From: Enoplolaimus lenunculus
Taxonomy: Eukaryota > Nematoda > Enoplea > Enoplida > Thoracostomopsidae
DNA: 64,000 nt
Direction: 5' to 3'
Assembly (NCBI GenBank): GCA_030248215.1
Contig: JASANG010000733.1
Location: 310,001 to 374,000, forward strand
The position numbers and the translations under genes were made by a program. Position 1 is the first letter of the stretch; each line of letters starts with the position of its first letter. The notes beneath the pieces were generated by a model, which had not been told where the DNA came from, ran no database searches, and saw only the letters and a list, made by a program, of their open reading frames with translations. Below, in pieces: positions 26,501-39,500 of the stretch.

Positions 26501-29500
26501 GCGAGGTGTGCCCGCCGTACTGCTGTTTGATTGATTTACCTGTGCTGCTAGTATATACGTAAATTGTTAGTATTTAAAAATAGAATAACTATATTATATA
26601 TTATTGACCGAAATGGAGTATTTAGGTTCGTGTGCGTATGTAACCTGCGCTGAACCAGTTATAAGAGGAGGTTATTGGTTAATTTGGCCTAATTTACACG
26701 GGTAGCGTCTGGTCCTGAAATGCAAGCGAGAACAAAATGTAAACAAATTGCGACGTTGGTTTTAGAGATTGGGGGGGGGCGGCAGGCTTAAAGCGAATTT
26801 GTTTACCGTATCGTAGAGCAAGTTTGAGAGGTTGAGCATAATAGCAGCGCATATGAAGGATTAAAAAGATACAAAGGATTCAGTATGGAGTTGGGCACAA
26901 AGAACAATAGTTGGATGGAAGCATTGTTGAGTTGTAATTCAATGTTAATTGATTGATAGCGGTTATGTAAATTTAAAATTGGGTTTTTAATACTCTAGAG
27001 TCGGATGAATTCGGACATGACCGTAGCCAGCTGCTCTACTTGCTAGGGGGACGGCTAAAAAATTTCAGGAGGGGCATTCAAGGGGTTTTAATGAGGTAGA
27101 AGTGAGGTTGAAAATTTTCTAGGGGAGTCAAAGCCCCACACCCTTTGGCTACGGGCCCGTATTCGGAACTGTGGTATTTAAGTAAAATTTTGAACTACGC
27201 ATATGTGTTTTCGCCTGTAAATTACATCTACGTATAACCAGTATCAGACGGAAGTGCGATAAATTGATAAAGATCGTGTGATGCAAGCTGTTAGTGTTTA
27301 AAAAATATTGCACCACTTTTGCTAGTAATAAAAATAAAAATAATAATAATAATACTAATACTAATAATACTAATAATAACTAAACTAGTCCGTGTGGTTG
27401 TAATATTTGCAACCGACGCCAACATATTTTCCGCAAAGTTGCCGGAACACAACTTAAAAAATCTTAAAGAACAATACATAAACAAAACCTATACAGTTTA
27501 CTTGAAAGTATACATTACATATTACCAAAATTTTGTACATATTTACATACGTTTATAAAACTCGGCTGGCACGTTGCCCGAAATACGTATTTGAAGTGTT
27601 CCAGTTTTCATTGTATACGTACATAATAATAATAATAATAATAATAATAATTGTGTTGTTTTTTTTTAATTTCAATTTCTAGTGGCAAGAAGAATCATAC
27701 GTCCGTGATCAGCAACGAATCAATTGGCGGACGTACGTAACGTGTGACGTAATGATTTCGAACGTTCAAAATTGGGTTCGAACGCCGTATATTCCACGCG
27801 GCGCCGCTCAACGCTTGTTTGTCGAGCTTAAGTTTACAATGCGCGACTGTGCGCACTTCAAAGGCGCCGCCAAAACGTGTAAAGAAACGTTTTCACTGTA
27901 CGCGTACGAATCAGAGGTTGATTTTGCGACTCCGAGTCTGCCAACATGGTCGGAACGCACGTATACGTTAGTCGATCGTATTGCTGGTGATAAAGGTACG
28001 TACGGTTGAGCGAAAGGATGCGACCGGATATCCGGCTCGTGTTTACTCTATCCAGCAAAAAACCCGGTTCTGGTATCCGGTATAAAAATACCGGATACCG
28101 GATTTTATGGATGGTTTCGTAACTGGACCGGGCATGCGACGATGCCAATTATTTGGCCTTATTTTGGACAAGTACTAAAGGTTTAGTACGGCCGGCCGCT
28201 GGCTTTGTATGGATCGTATCGCTTTGAGATTGAAGGTGTTTCGTAGGCCCGTAGTTTGGCTGGAAACGATGACAGTGGGTTTAACGCCCAGTAGAAATGT
28301 TTTACGCTACTGCGCCGGGACAAGCTTTGGACTGGCGTTGATTTAACGGCCACGGCTGTTCGAAGTGTATAGGCTCGTTTGGCGACAGCTTGATCTGTTT
28401 TGAACGCGTCCGTATAAGTTTGTTAACCGGATTCTGGTCGCCTTGCACATGGATGGAGCTGTATTTATTTTTGATTGGAGTTTGTGTAAAATTTAAATCA
28501 AAGCTGTTTATTTATTGGGGTGCACCGGATGAAAAGTTGACCGTAATTTTGAAAACGTTTTTGAGATATTTGTTGACGCTGATACGACGGCGGATTATTT
28601 CGTTTGAAGTATGGCTAAAAAAGATGTATATACATATTTTTAGGCAGATTTTCTTCACGCGGTGGCGAAGAACCTGAAGATGCGGCGAATACTGAAATCC
28701 GCAGCATTCCGATCTCAAAATCCGGTGTTTATTTTGCGTTTATGGATGAAGGATCGTGTACGAGTTTGCTTGCTGTGAAGGTATGAAGGATGTGGGGGTA
28801 GTTTTGGGAGCATACAAACACCAACACTGATACTGTAAATTTCACTGTGTTGTTCTTAGACGAATTGACTTGTATATTATTGTGTAGCGTTGAACAAATG
28901 AATACTTTTACAGTGTTGTCAACGAGCAGTTGATAACACTGAACGTAGCAAAGAGGGAAATATTTAATAGACAATTTTTTAATTTATGCGGTGTAAAAGT
29001 CGCAAATCGGTTTTACGATGTTGATTTAGGGTGTTTTCCGTTATACCCCCAGCTCGCGTTTGCCCAAAAATGGTTTGATTAGCAGCGCGCGCCAAATCAG
29101 TCATTTGACAATAACTCGTTAGCCAGTCGTGTCTGATTGCGGTAAATTTAAACCCCATTCCGTTCAGTTTCACAAGCTGCGTCGAATGGTACATAATTTG
29201 TTAAACTTTGTGACAAAATTGTTTTCTGGGGGGTCCCAAGTAACCTTGAAACGTTAAAATCGAATGTTTGAAAAATTCAAATTTAGGCGTGGAATGATCG
29301 AGGGAGTGAGTCCTTGAGAAGCTCAAATATGCAAAAAATCTTTTAAATCCAACACGATTTTTGGGCAAACACGAGCGGAGGGGGAATACCGGAAAAGACC
29401 CTTGATTTATTTGTCTATATTTTAAAAGTTGCTGTTTCATTTTTCAGGTGTACTATAAAGTGTGTGACGCGGTCACCGCTGGATTTGCGTACTTCCCTGA

Positions 29501-32403
29501 AACGCCTACAAACGCCGAACAATACTCATTGCTCAAAGTGACTGGTGAGTGCGTTCCGAACGCGAGTCCAACGTCAGCCGATGCGTCTCGTGTCGCACAT
29601 TATCTATGCAAAGCTGACGGCACATGGGAACATTTGATTTATCCTTGCCAATGCAACGCCGGATACTATCCGCTTGGTCAAAAGTGTATACGTAAGTTGT
29701 GGGCAGTGGCGGATCCAGGATCTCAAAATGGGGGGGGGGCCAAAATTTCATAAACTTACTTTTGACCCATACACAAACCACGAACTATGCGTAACAAAAT
29801 TGCTATATAATTTTTGTCGAGATGCTGTTGGGGGGGGGGGGGGTACGGCCGGGGTGGGCCCCCCATGGATCCGCCATTGGTTGTGGGGACCAGAGGTGTA
29901 TGCGGTTAAGAGATTTTTTGTATCTGCGCTGCGTTTCACCCGTGGAAATTTTATTTTTTTACCTGCGGGTACACTTGCGTCAAAATGTGTTTACCCGGTC
30001 CACGTTTACCTGTGAGTAACGTGCAACTCTGTGTGGTGTATTTGGGGGGGTTGAGATTACTTCTAATTCTAAAGTTAGACTCTTGTACGTTTTCCCTATC
30101 CACAGTTAACGGTTAGGCTTAAGTAAGCGCAGGTTCGCAGGATTAGACTTAGGGTAAAAGCTTAGGTAAAAATTTAGGCTTCGCCTTAGGTTCCACTCAG
30201 TGAAGCCTATTCGAAACCTACATGTACAGCATTCCTCGACAGATTTTGACATTTTCAAATTTTCACATAATTTAAGCTTCGGATTAGGCTTATATAAGCA
30301 TAAGCTTGTGGGCCAATGTTACTTTGAGGGGTGTAACAGTAGATTAAGCGTATTCATAAGCCTAAGCATTGCAAAAATGAGTTGCTAAGCCTAAGCCTAA
30401 GCCTAAGCAAAAAATGTAATCTAAAATCGAAACCTACTCTTTTGTAGACCCACCAGAAACCTGGACGCCTATTAAAGTAACATGGGCCCGCAATTTTCGT
30501 AAACCTACTCTTTTATAGAGCTACAAGAAACCTGCACGCCCCTTAAAGTAGCATGGTCCAGCTTGTGGAAGGAAAGTGTACAAGTGTCTCTTTTCCCAGA
30601 CAGTGTATCTTATCGTATTTATATGTTCGAAAACAGAAAAAATTAATTTGTATCAAATTTGAAAAAAGCTTTCAAGATTCTTGTATTTATTTATTTGTAT
30701 TTGTTTATCGAACAGTAAATATTGGAATACATGTAGAAATTACAACTACAGAAAAACAAACAATAGCATTGGTGTTCAATTAAATTAACGCCAGAAACGC
30801 AACGAAATCCACTTAATATCTAACCTAAGTTTCGGTCGAGTTTGAGCAATTTAGTTAAAAATCAACTTCGGTTAGGCTATTCGTAAAAAACCGAGGCAGA
30901 CAGTTTTATATGTGAATTAAACTGAAAGGTTTCGGTCAAGATGCTTTAAAACTATTCAAATTGTTAAAATGCTCAAATTCTTTGGTGCCTACGATAGTAA
31001 TTGACGTATAACCTTGACCGCATAGAGAAAGAGAGCGAGAGAGAGAGAGCAGAGAGCAGAGACAAAGTCTACTTTAACAACAGCACATTTTGACAGTGCG
31101 AAATATTTTAGCGAAGAAATTGCAACGCTTGTATGTGTAGTTTTGGGATTGTAATTACCGTAGGTATGTGTGATATCAGGTAATTGAATTAGGTGCTGAA
31201 ATGAAAACTGTGGACGGTTGACAAAGAAAAACTTGGGCTGGGCATGCATGGAATTACCGTTGACTTTGCAAGCGCGTCTAAAAGGTTGTTGTGGCACCAA
31301 ACGGTTTCTTAACTGCTCGAACTGTTTAGTTAAAACTCAAATCTACTGTGTCTTGTGTAGTGTACGCTCACTGAGAGTAATCGATGAAGTTGCATTTGGT
31401 TCAGGGATGTACCGAGTATTCGGCATCAGTAACGAGCGGCACTTTTTGTGGGTATCGACATCGGCATCGGCACTGCCTTTGAATCGGCTTCGGCATTGCC
31501 TTTGAATCGGCTTCGGCATCGGCATTGCATTCAAATTGGCTTCGGCATCGGTACTGCATTCAAATTAGCTTCAGTATCGGTATCGACATATTTTCAAAAT
31601 AAAAATTGGCATCGGTAAAAAATTTTGATATCGGCACATCCTAAATTTGGACGTTTGCTGCGATTGTCAACAATAAAATCTACTGCGGGTGCCACCCGTT
31701 ACACCGACACTTTCAGCCACGTTTTGAGTCATTAAAGTTTGCAGGTGTTCCGAATAAGGCAATCCTTGTTTTTAATTTAACTGGAGTATATGAATATACG
31801 ACAATTCGTCGACCGACAACTTGTCGCACAACAGTGTCGTAAAGCTAATTAATAAATCTAAGCATAATCCTAAGCGTATCCTACGTCTAAGCTTAAGCAT
31901 AATAATGGGTGACAAATTGTCGAGTCGATGACATTCCGGATTACAAGTTGTCGGGCGTCGAATTGTCGTTATACCGGTGTATATACCTGCTGTCTGCGCT
32001 ATGTACAGAAATCTTGGCAAAATTTGGCTTAAATTTCATTGTTCAATTAAGATGTATCAGGATGCATTCGGAATTTCGATTCCAAATAGAATTTCGATTC
32101 AAAACACATTCCGATGCGGGTATATAAATTTGCTGTTGCGATTCCGGTATAATCCAGTTCCGCTTTGCAATCCTAACCGATGTATGGATGAGTACAGTGT
32201 TGTAGTGGTGTGTATTGGATATATATTTTTGCAAATATATATATATTTATATGGTCAAGTATAATTGCTTTTTACAAATACATGAATGAGTTAGCGAGTA
32301 AACGCGAAAGGACTGATTGCCGATGCTGTACACTGAAGCGGCTGGGCAGTACTGGCATTGAATGTATGAATGAAATGTAAATAATAACATGTTGATGCTG
32401 TAC

Positions 32404-32460
<57 letters not shown>

Positions 32461-35400
32461 GGTTGTGGTTGTTATAAAGGTTGACTTTTATAGAGGTAGA
32501 AACATTTAATTTTCACTCAGATTGTGCGCGTTCGTTCTATTTGCCATCCTTACAGGCGGGGCTATGCGATGCAACTCGAAGAATTTGTGATTCGAACTAT
32601 ATATAATGGTGTTGATAATTGATAATTATCGGGTTTCGGCGGTTTATTTGTACAGTAGGACGAGGTGATGATAGGAAGTGCATACACGTGGGATTTGAGT
32701 TTTTGTGGGTTGTAGTAAGTCAAGACGTTACACGCAGGGATGTTGTGGAAAGGTAAAATTGAAAGGATGGTGTTGAAAATGGATAGTTTGGGTGGAAAAT
32801 TTGTTGCAGTCAAGATGCTTAGAGTTCGAGAGGGTAGAGTGTATTGTAAGCTTGAGCGGTTTGTTGTACGTATATAAATATGTACGTATCTGGTATGTAG
32901 ATTTTCGGGTGTTCGTGTGAGTGGCCCATGTTAGTTTTAGGGTTGTCTCGGTTTCTGGTGGGTTTGTAAAAGTGTAGGCTTAGATTCTGGACTACATTTT
33001 TTTGGTTTGGTTTAGGGTTAGGAATATGTTTTTGCAATGCTTCGGCTTAGGCATATGCTTCATTTACTGTTACGGCCCTAAAAGTAACATTGGCCGTGTG
33101 TGGGGCTTTCGTGTGAGTTATCGTAATTTGTTAGCGTAACATTTTTACCGCACTATTCATAATAAAACTAACAGTGAAATTTTCCAAGTTAGAATTCTAA
33201 GTAGGACGGACATGTACTCTTTCTAGCTTTACCTTTTACTAGTCTGCCAGCTGTGCGCAATGCGCAAAAGTTAGCGAAAGCACAAAAATTTCCATGCAAA
33301 TTTTCTTTTCATAGAACAAACAACCATCACGTGTATTTCCTAAGAAATTATTGTAAACCAAATAATGCTGTAAATTTGCCCAAAATACGTATGTGGGGCG
33401 TTCCAGCTTTAATATATAGATTTGGGTGTATTGTACACGTTCAATGATTATGACAGTTTGGCTTTAATGATTGTACTAAATGTATATTTTCTCGTGCTTT
33501 CGATCTAAATACACGTGCTTGTCTTGTCTTGAAGCTAATTTTTTGCATTGTCTTACATGTACGGAAAAAGAAAGAAGTTTCAAAAACCCCAAAAAAACGA
33601 ACAAAAAAAAAAAATAAAAAAAATAAATAAAAACCCCTCCTAGGAGTCTACCTGTCACATCGAGGGAAATATTGGATTGAACAAATTAGAACGAGAATAA
33701 TGTTAGCAGCGATTCGTTTTTACGGGTTAAAATAGCATTCGAAATTAGCGATTGTTTCGTAGAGCTGATGTAGTGTCCATAGCCCGTATGCTCAAATGTG
33801 TCTAAATCTTATTGTATCATCAATTGGTAATAGGTCTTGTAGTTTTCGAATCAGTGAATTGTGAAGTTTATAATCCAGCAGATTTTTCGCATTTGATTTG
33901 ACTTACTTCTGCGCCAATTGCGGTGATCTGTAGTTGCAGGAGGTCGCATGTTTGAAAACGCTATCGGTAATAGTTGGTGATTGTTTCTATACACATTTGA
34001 GAATATGGGTCCAGAAGTCAAGATCCGAAGACAAGAAGACAAAAAGTTTATTTGGACCGAAAGCACGACAAAATTTGCATTTAGTATAAATAGTACAAAC
34101 ACAGCCAAGTTGACAAAATCATTGAATGTGTGCAATACACCCAAATTAACGAAAAGTTACAAGGAGCACATGCCCTACTTATATCTAACTTGGGACAAAT
34201 TCTGCGATGGCGTTCTGGAGCAAGGGGTTGATCCACAAATGACAAGTGACCAGTTTTAATCGTGGTCTTTTATACGCAATCTACGTGCATATTTACGTAG
34301 TTACATAGTTAATAAATTAAGAATGCACTATTGTTGTGGTGGCAATTGTTATTTTTTTGTCAATGGGTGTGAGTGACGAATATATTCGAATTTGCTGTCT
34401 AAATCTTCAAGTCATGAACACGAGGCGATGATGCGGCAAAATGCAGGACATAGAAAATATGTATCAGGACTGAGTTGTCGCAAGGGCAGGCAGGGACTCA
34501 ACGAGGGAGGTATTGGAGTTTTTTAACTATGTTTTCTCTGATGGTATAGCGAAATTGCTAAACAGTTTAGTAGAAATCTAAAAGAAAATTACGTACTGGG
34601 GAGAGTTGAAATTTTATGGGGGCAGAAAAGTTAAAAATACGTTTCATTTTGGATAGTGAAAGGCTATTTTTGAAGGTGGTTGTATATAACTCTCAAAACG
34701 TGGTACGCAGGGCTTCGATTCGTCTGACCCGAACCCGAATGCTGTTGCTGTACTGAGTGTGCTCTAATTGAGTGGTTGACAGCGAAATTTCGAATCGATT
34801 CAAGTACCCCCAGGGTAACGTTAATTTATATCTTAAGGGGATAGATAGATATAGTAGAAGAGGATATAACACCACTGTGGGCGTTCGCGTAGACAAATCA
34901 AAAGCATTGTCCATTGCGACATCCTACGACCTTATATACTCTGTGTGTCACTCTACATTAACCTTTAGACGTTCTGCTTCAACAGTAAACTTATAAATTT
35001 TCTTTATATCAAGAGATCTAATTTCTCTAACAGCTAATGTCTTCCTACCAAGAAATTGCTCGCGTTTGTCTTCCCACCGCTTGCATACGCATAAAAAGTG
35101 CTCAGCGGTCTCACTTACATTGCATTCTGAACAATTTTTATCTTGAGCTACTCTCATTCTAAATAAATGATAACTTAACCAACAATGTAAGAACATGTCT
35201 AAGGGAATGAGGGGAAAACTATATTTGCGGGTATTTTTGACATTCTTTGCTTAACAAACACTCAGGGTGCAACCGGAATTCCGATTCCGATTAGAATTCC
35301 CATTCAACGCGAGTTCTGATTCCGAATGTACAATCAATTGGAATCGGAATGAATATTAATTCTTTTACTAATCCTACTTGTTATCATATGTTGCGTAAAA

Positions 35401-36511
35401 ATTCGGTATCATTTATCTATAAAATCGCTTTCGATGAGTTAACTTATCAATAATTGATTGTAGTTTAGCTTTACAAAACCGAAAAAAATGATTGCCAATT
35501 GGTTAATGCGACGTTTATCAAAATTGCTGCCAGCCAACAGACACCCTTAATCAATATGATATAGTTGCTGATACAAATTATCCGTACAGTCCGAAAATTT
35601 CTAGTTCCGATTGCGGTACAAAATTTGGCCGTTCCGTATCCGATATAATCCAGTGTTCCACTTTGCACCAATGCCAAACACTTATTGGGCGTATTTATCG
35701 ATACTCGACAGCTTTCGTTGTTGTATATTTTGGCTTTAGGTCAATTTTTTTTTTAAATTAAATATCAATTAACGTACGTATATTGTGTGAATGGATTGGA
35801 CGTACAACGCGTCATAAACAGAATTGGATTTTAGATTCGGCGTTGAAAAGATTCACATGGTCATTAGCAACAGTTGAATAGTTTTATAATTGCAATTTTG
35901 TGAGAAACGAAACTATCTCGGACGTATTGTTGTCGCGAGTGGGGGGAAGCGAATAAAGGGAGGGGCGGATGGCGTCGACAGTTGTTTTATGACTTTGCTA
36001 TGCACGCCGTAAACGTATATACTCAGGGGAGTCTAAAGGGATAGCGGGATATGTTTGTACGCGAAAAATTTGTAGAGAAACAAGATAAGAGATAAGACGT
36101 GAATAGCTTGGTGTACGTCGTTAGAAGTCGAAATCGCTCTGTCGTTCAGGGTCCAAAGCGCAACTGGATTGTACCGGAATCGGAACAGCAAATTTATAGC
36201 GGAATTGTAGTCGGAATCGGAACACGTTTTGAATCGGAATTGTAATCGGGATCGCAATTCCGGTTGTACCCTGCTGCGACCTTGTCGAAATTGAAATGCC
36301 AGCTCCGAATGTCCGTAATATTTTTATGTGTTTGTGGAACTTTTGAATGGAAATGCGATTGAAATTTAAGATATTGCAACGTATAGGGAAAAGGTGGGCA
36401 TTGGGCAGTATCATTTGCATCAGTTGAAATGAAAACTTTCATTATTTGTAGTTATGTATATTTTATTTGTCGGGTGAGGCGGAAATAGAAAAAGTTGAAA
36501 GTATAATAATA

Positions 36512-36583
<72 letters not shown>

Positions 36584-39500
36584 GCTTAATTGGCAAATAA
36601 ATTATAAATTGAAAATTCATCACATTTGGGGAGGGTCAGTCGAGCGAAATGGTGATGTGGGTTGGAATCGACGGCGGATGTAACGCTGAGTGAAAGTAAA
36701 AAATTGAAACTGGTTGAGAACGGAAACATTTTAAGAGTATCAACTCGGTTGTTCGCTTCGCTCCATGTTGAACTTCCTCACACGGTCAGCGGTTTAACGC
36801 AGGAGGTGTAGAGACCATCGCAAATTTAACGTATTGGATATTTATTTGTGAAGATTTTGTGTACATACGTTGCTTACAAATGGTGGAAAATGCTATATAC
36901 AGTACGTAAGCGAAGGTATGAGAAGCTCAAATATGCAAAAAATTTCAGAATCCGACTAGTTTTGGACTAACGCTGGCTGGCGGGCGCTTTACGGAAATAA
37001 ACCAGGCATTTGTTGCGCTTGTATAGACCAGAAATTTAACATCTTATCTTCACTGAGGCCTCACTGGCCTATACTTCGATCCACAGTTTTAGGCTTAGGC
37101 TAAGCGTTCGGTTTAAGCTTGTAAGTGGGAAAATGTACACGAGAGAGTCGATTTTTCAGTTGATGTATTGTTTTGCACCTTTGTATTGCAGTTTTTTTCG
37201 GTGATTCATGCATGCAAAATGTTTTTCTGTGCCGTGAACAATTGCAATATTGTTGCGTGTTTTTAACGGCAAAATAATATTTATATGCGAAAATTGTCAT
37301 TCAGAGTCCGTCTGTAACAATTGTAATGAACGCAATAACTTTATTATTTCATGTCCTCCTCGTATCTATCCCCACTGATGCCAGGCCCCTGTAGCCAGCT
37401 CACCGTATTATGGGGGCTAAAAATAGTTTTCACGAGGCACATACAAGGGTTTTGCGTTGACTACTACTTACAAGCAAGGTTGAAAGTTTTCTCGGGAGGG
37501 CCAAAGTGTTTTCAGTGGGGCTGCGCCCCTCTGGTGCGCCACATTCTTGGCGACGGGACCAATTGTTGCGTAGTATGCGTGTAGCTAGGTAATTATTCAA
37601 TGTTGTGAAAGTTTTGTTAAGTGAAAACTGACAAAAAACACGTTATTATGCACGCTTGCAGAGCGATGTATTGTGTGTGTTCGTTTATTGTACGGAGTAA
37701 CTAACACGTTGACGGATCGGGTGCGGACTCGAACGCAATTCATAGTTTTGAAGCAGGCAGCGGGCGGTGCCAGTACGGAGAAAATTAGCTTGGTCTTTAT
37801 GTGAACAGGTCGCGTGAAAACTGAAAAAACACACAATTGTTCATCGTACGGATTTTGGAGCAGAGGAATGATGGGTGCCAACCAATAGAAGTTAAAGTAA
37901 TATGCAATAGTACGCTGAGACTTTTGAGTAATTTTTTGATTGGCTTAGGCTTTGGCTTAGGCCAAATTCGAACCAGTTTTCTGCAAACAACGCACTTTCG
38001 AGGCTAACAAGAACGATTCAATAGTTATACTTGTTCGGTTAATAGCGCAATAGATGGTGCAATTTGTGAACTGTGTACCGGATACGACGGTATACAGCGG
38101 AACTGGATGATGATGATGTCGGAATCGGAACTGCAAATTTCGTGACTAAACGAATAATTTGCATCAACAGGTGTTATATTGAGTTAGGGTGTCTGTTGGC
38201 TGACAACATTTTTTGGGAAAATGTTTTATGAACAAATTGGCGATGATTTTTTGGTTCTGTAAAGCGAAACTTACAACCAATTGTTGTTATTTTTAACATG
38301 AAACGGTAGTTTTGCGTGTTTAACATTTTGTGATCAAGAGAATTTTTATGCAACATACCTGTACGATTAAAATAAATTAATATCCTAAAATTCCGATTGA
38401 TTGTGTAATCGGAATCGGAACTCGTTTTGAATTGCAATTCTCATCGGAACCGGAAATCCGGTTGCGTCCTGCCAGATGCGTAGTGTTTTAACATTGACGT
38501 AGTGATTGTCATGTTTTTCTTGATGATCTTGAGATTCATTTAATTGCTAAAACGTGTATATAAAGTGTATTCTAGCAATTGACGAATATAATATCATGTT
38601 GGTTTCAGTGACGCAGCAACGAAATTGGTGTCTTCCCAGTGTTTTTTTGTTGCGATGCCTACGCTTTTGATTGATTTTTGATGTGAAAAATCTAGTCGAA
38701 ACACTTGCAAATTAAAGCGCTGTATAGCAATTTTGAAATAAAGTTATTAATTTGAGTTAATTTCAGTTCAATTGGATTGGACGCAATAATTGTAATACTA
38801 CACACTCGGTAGAATATGTATTTATTGAGCATTTTTGTGAACATTTTCGTAGTAATTTTCTGTTTTAAGCATCTATAAATTTTTTACATTGTATATAAAT
38901 ATATATAAATATATATATAAATATATAAATATTTCAATATATATAAATATATATAAATATATAAATATATATATAAATATAAATATATATGTATATTTTT
39001 TGCATGTTTATGGAAATAATAAATCGGTGCTGGCAATGATTTGCGTAACCATAGGATTTCGTTTCGCGAGGTTATAAAAATGCAAGCGATTAAAAAAATT
39101 TAAATGAGTTAAAAGTGTATTTTTTTCTCATTTTTCCTAAAAACTTTTGAACCATTTTTATTACATTATCGAGGGCGTTCGTTCTACTACGCGCCCTGTG
39201 GTGACAATGTTGTTTGTTACATTGTTTTATTATAGTAGACGACATCTTTTTTTACGTTTTTATTATTGTGTATAAATATAACCTGAAATTACAGGCAATT
39301 ATGGGTCATATTAATATATTTTTTTGTAATATTCTATATTTGTTACTGTAAGGACGAGGGTCAGAGAACGAGTTGACTCAATAGGGACTATTAAATGGTG
39401 AATAGTTTCTGTTTAGTATTGAATAGATATATGTAGCGCAAGCTAGTTATGTATGCAGTGAATGCCGAAAGATGGGGCACGTCTGTATAGTGAAAATGTT

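Noticed and set aside
38889-39077. Ile/Tyr/Asn-rich open frame
   Set aside because: It is a translation of a TATAAATA microsatellite.
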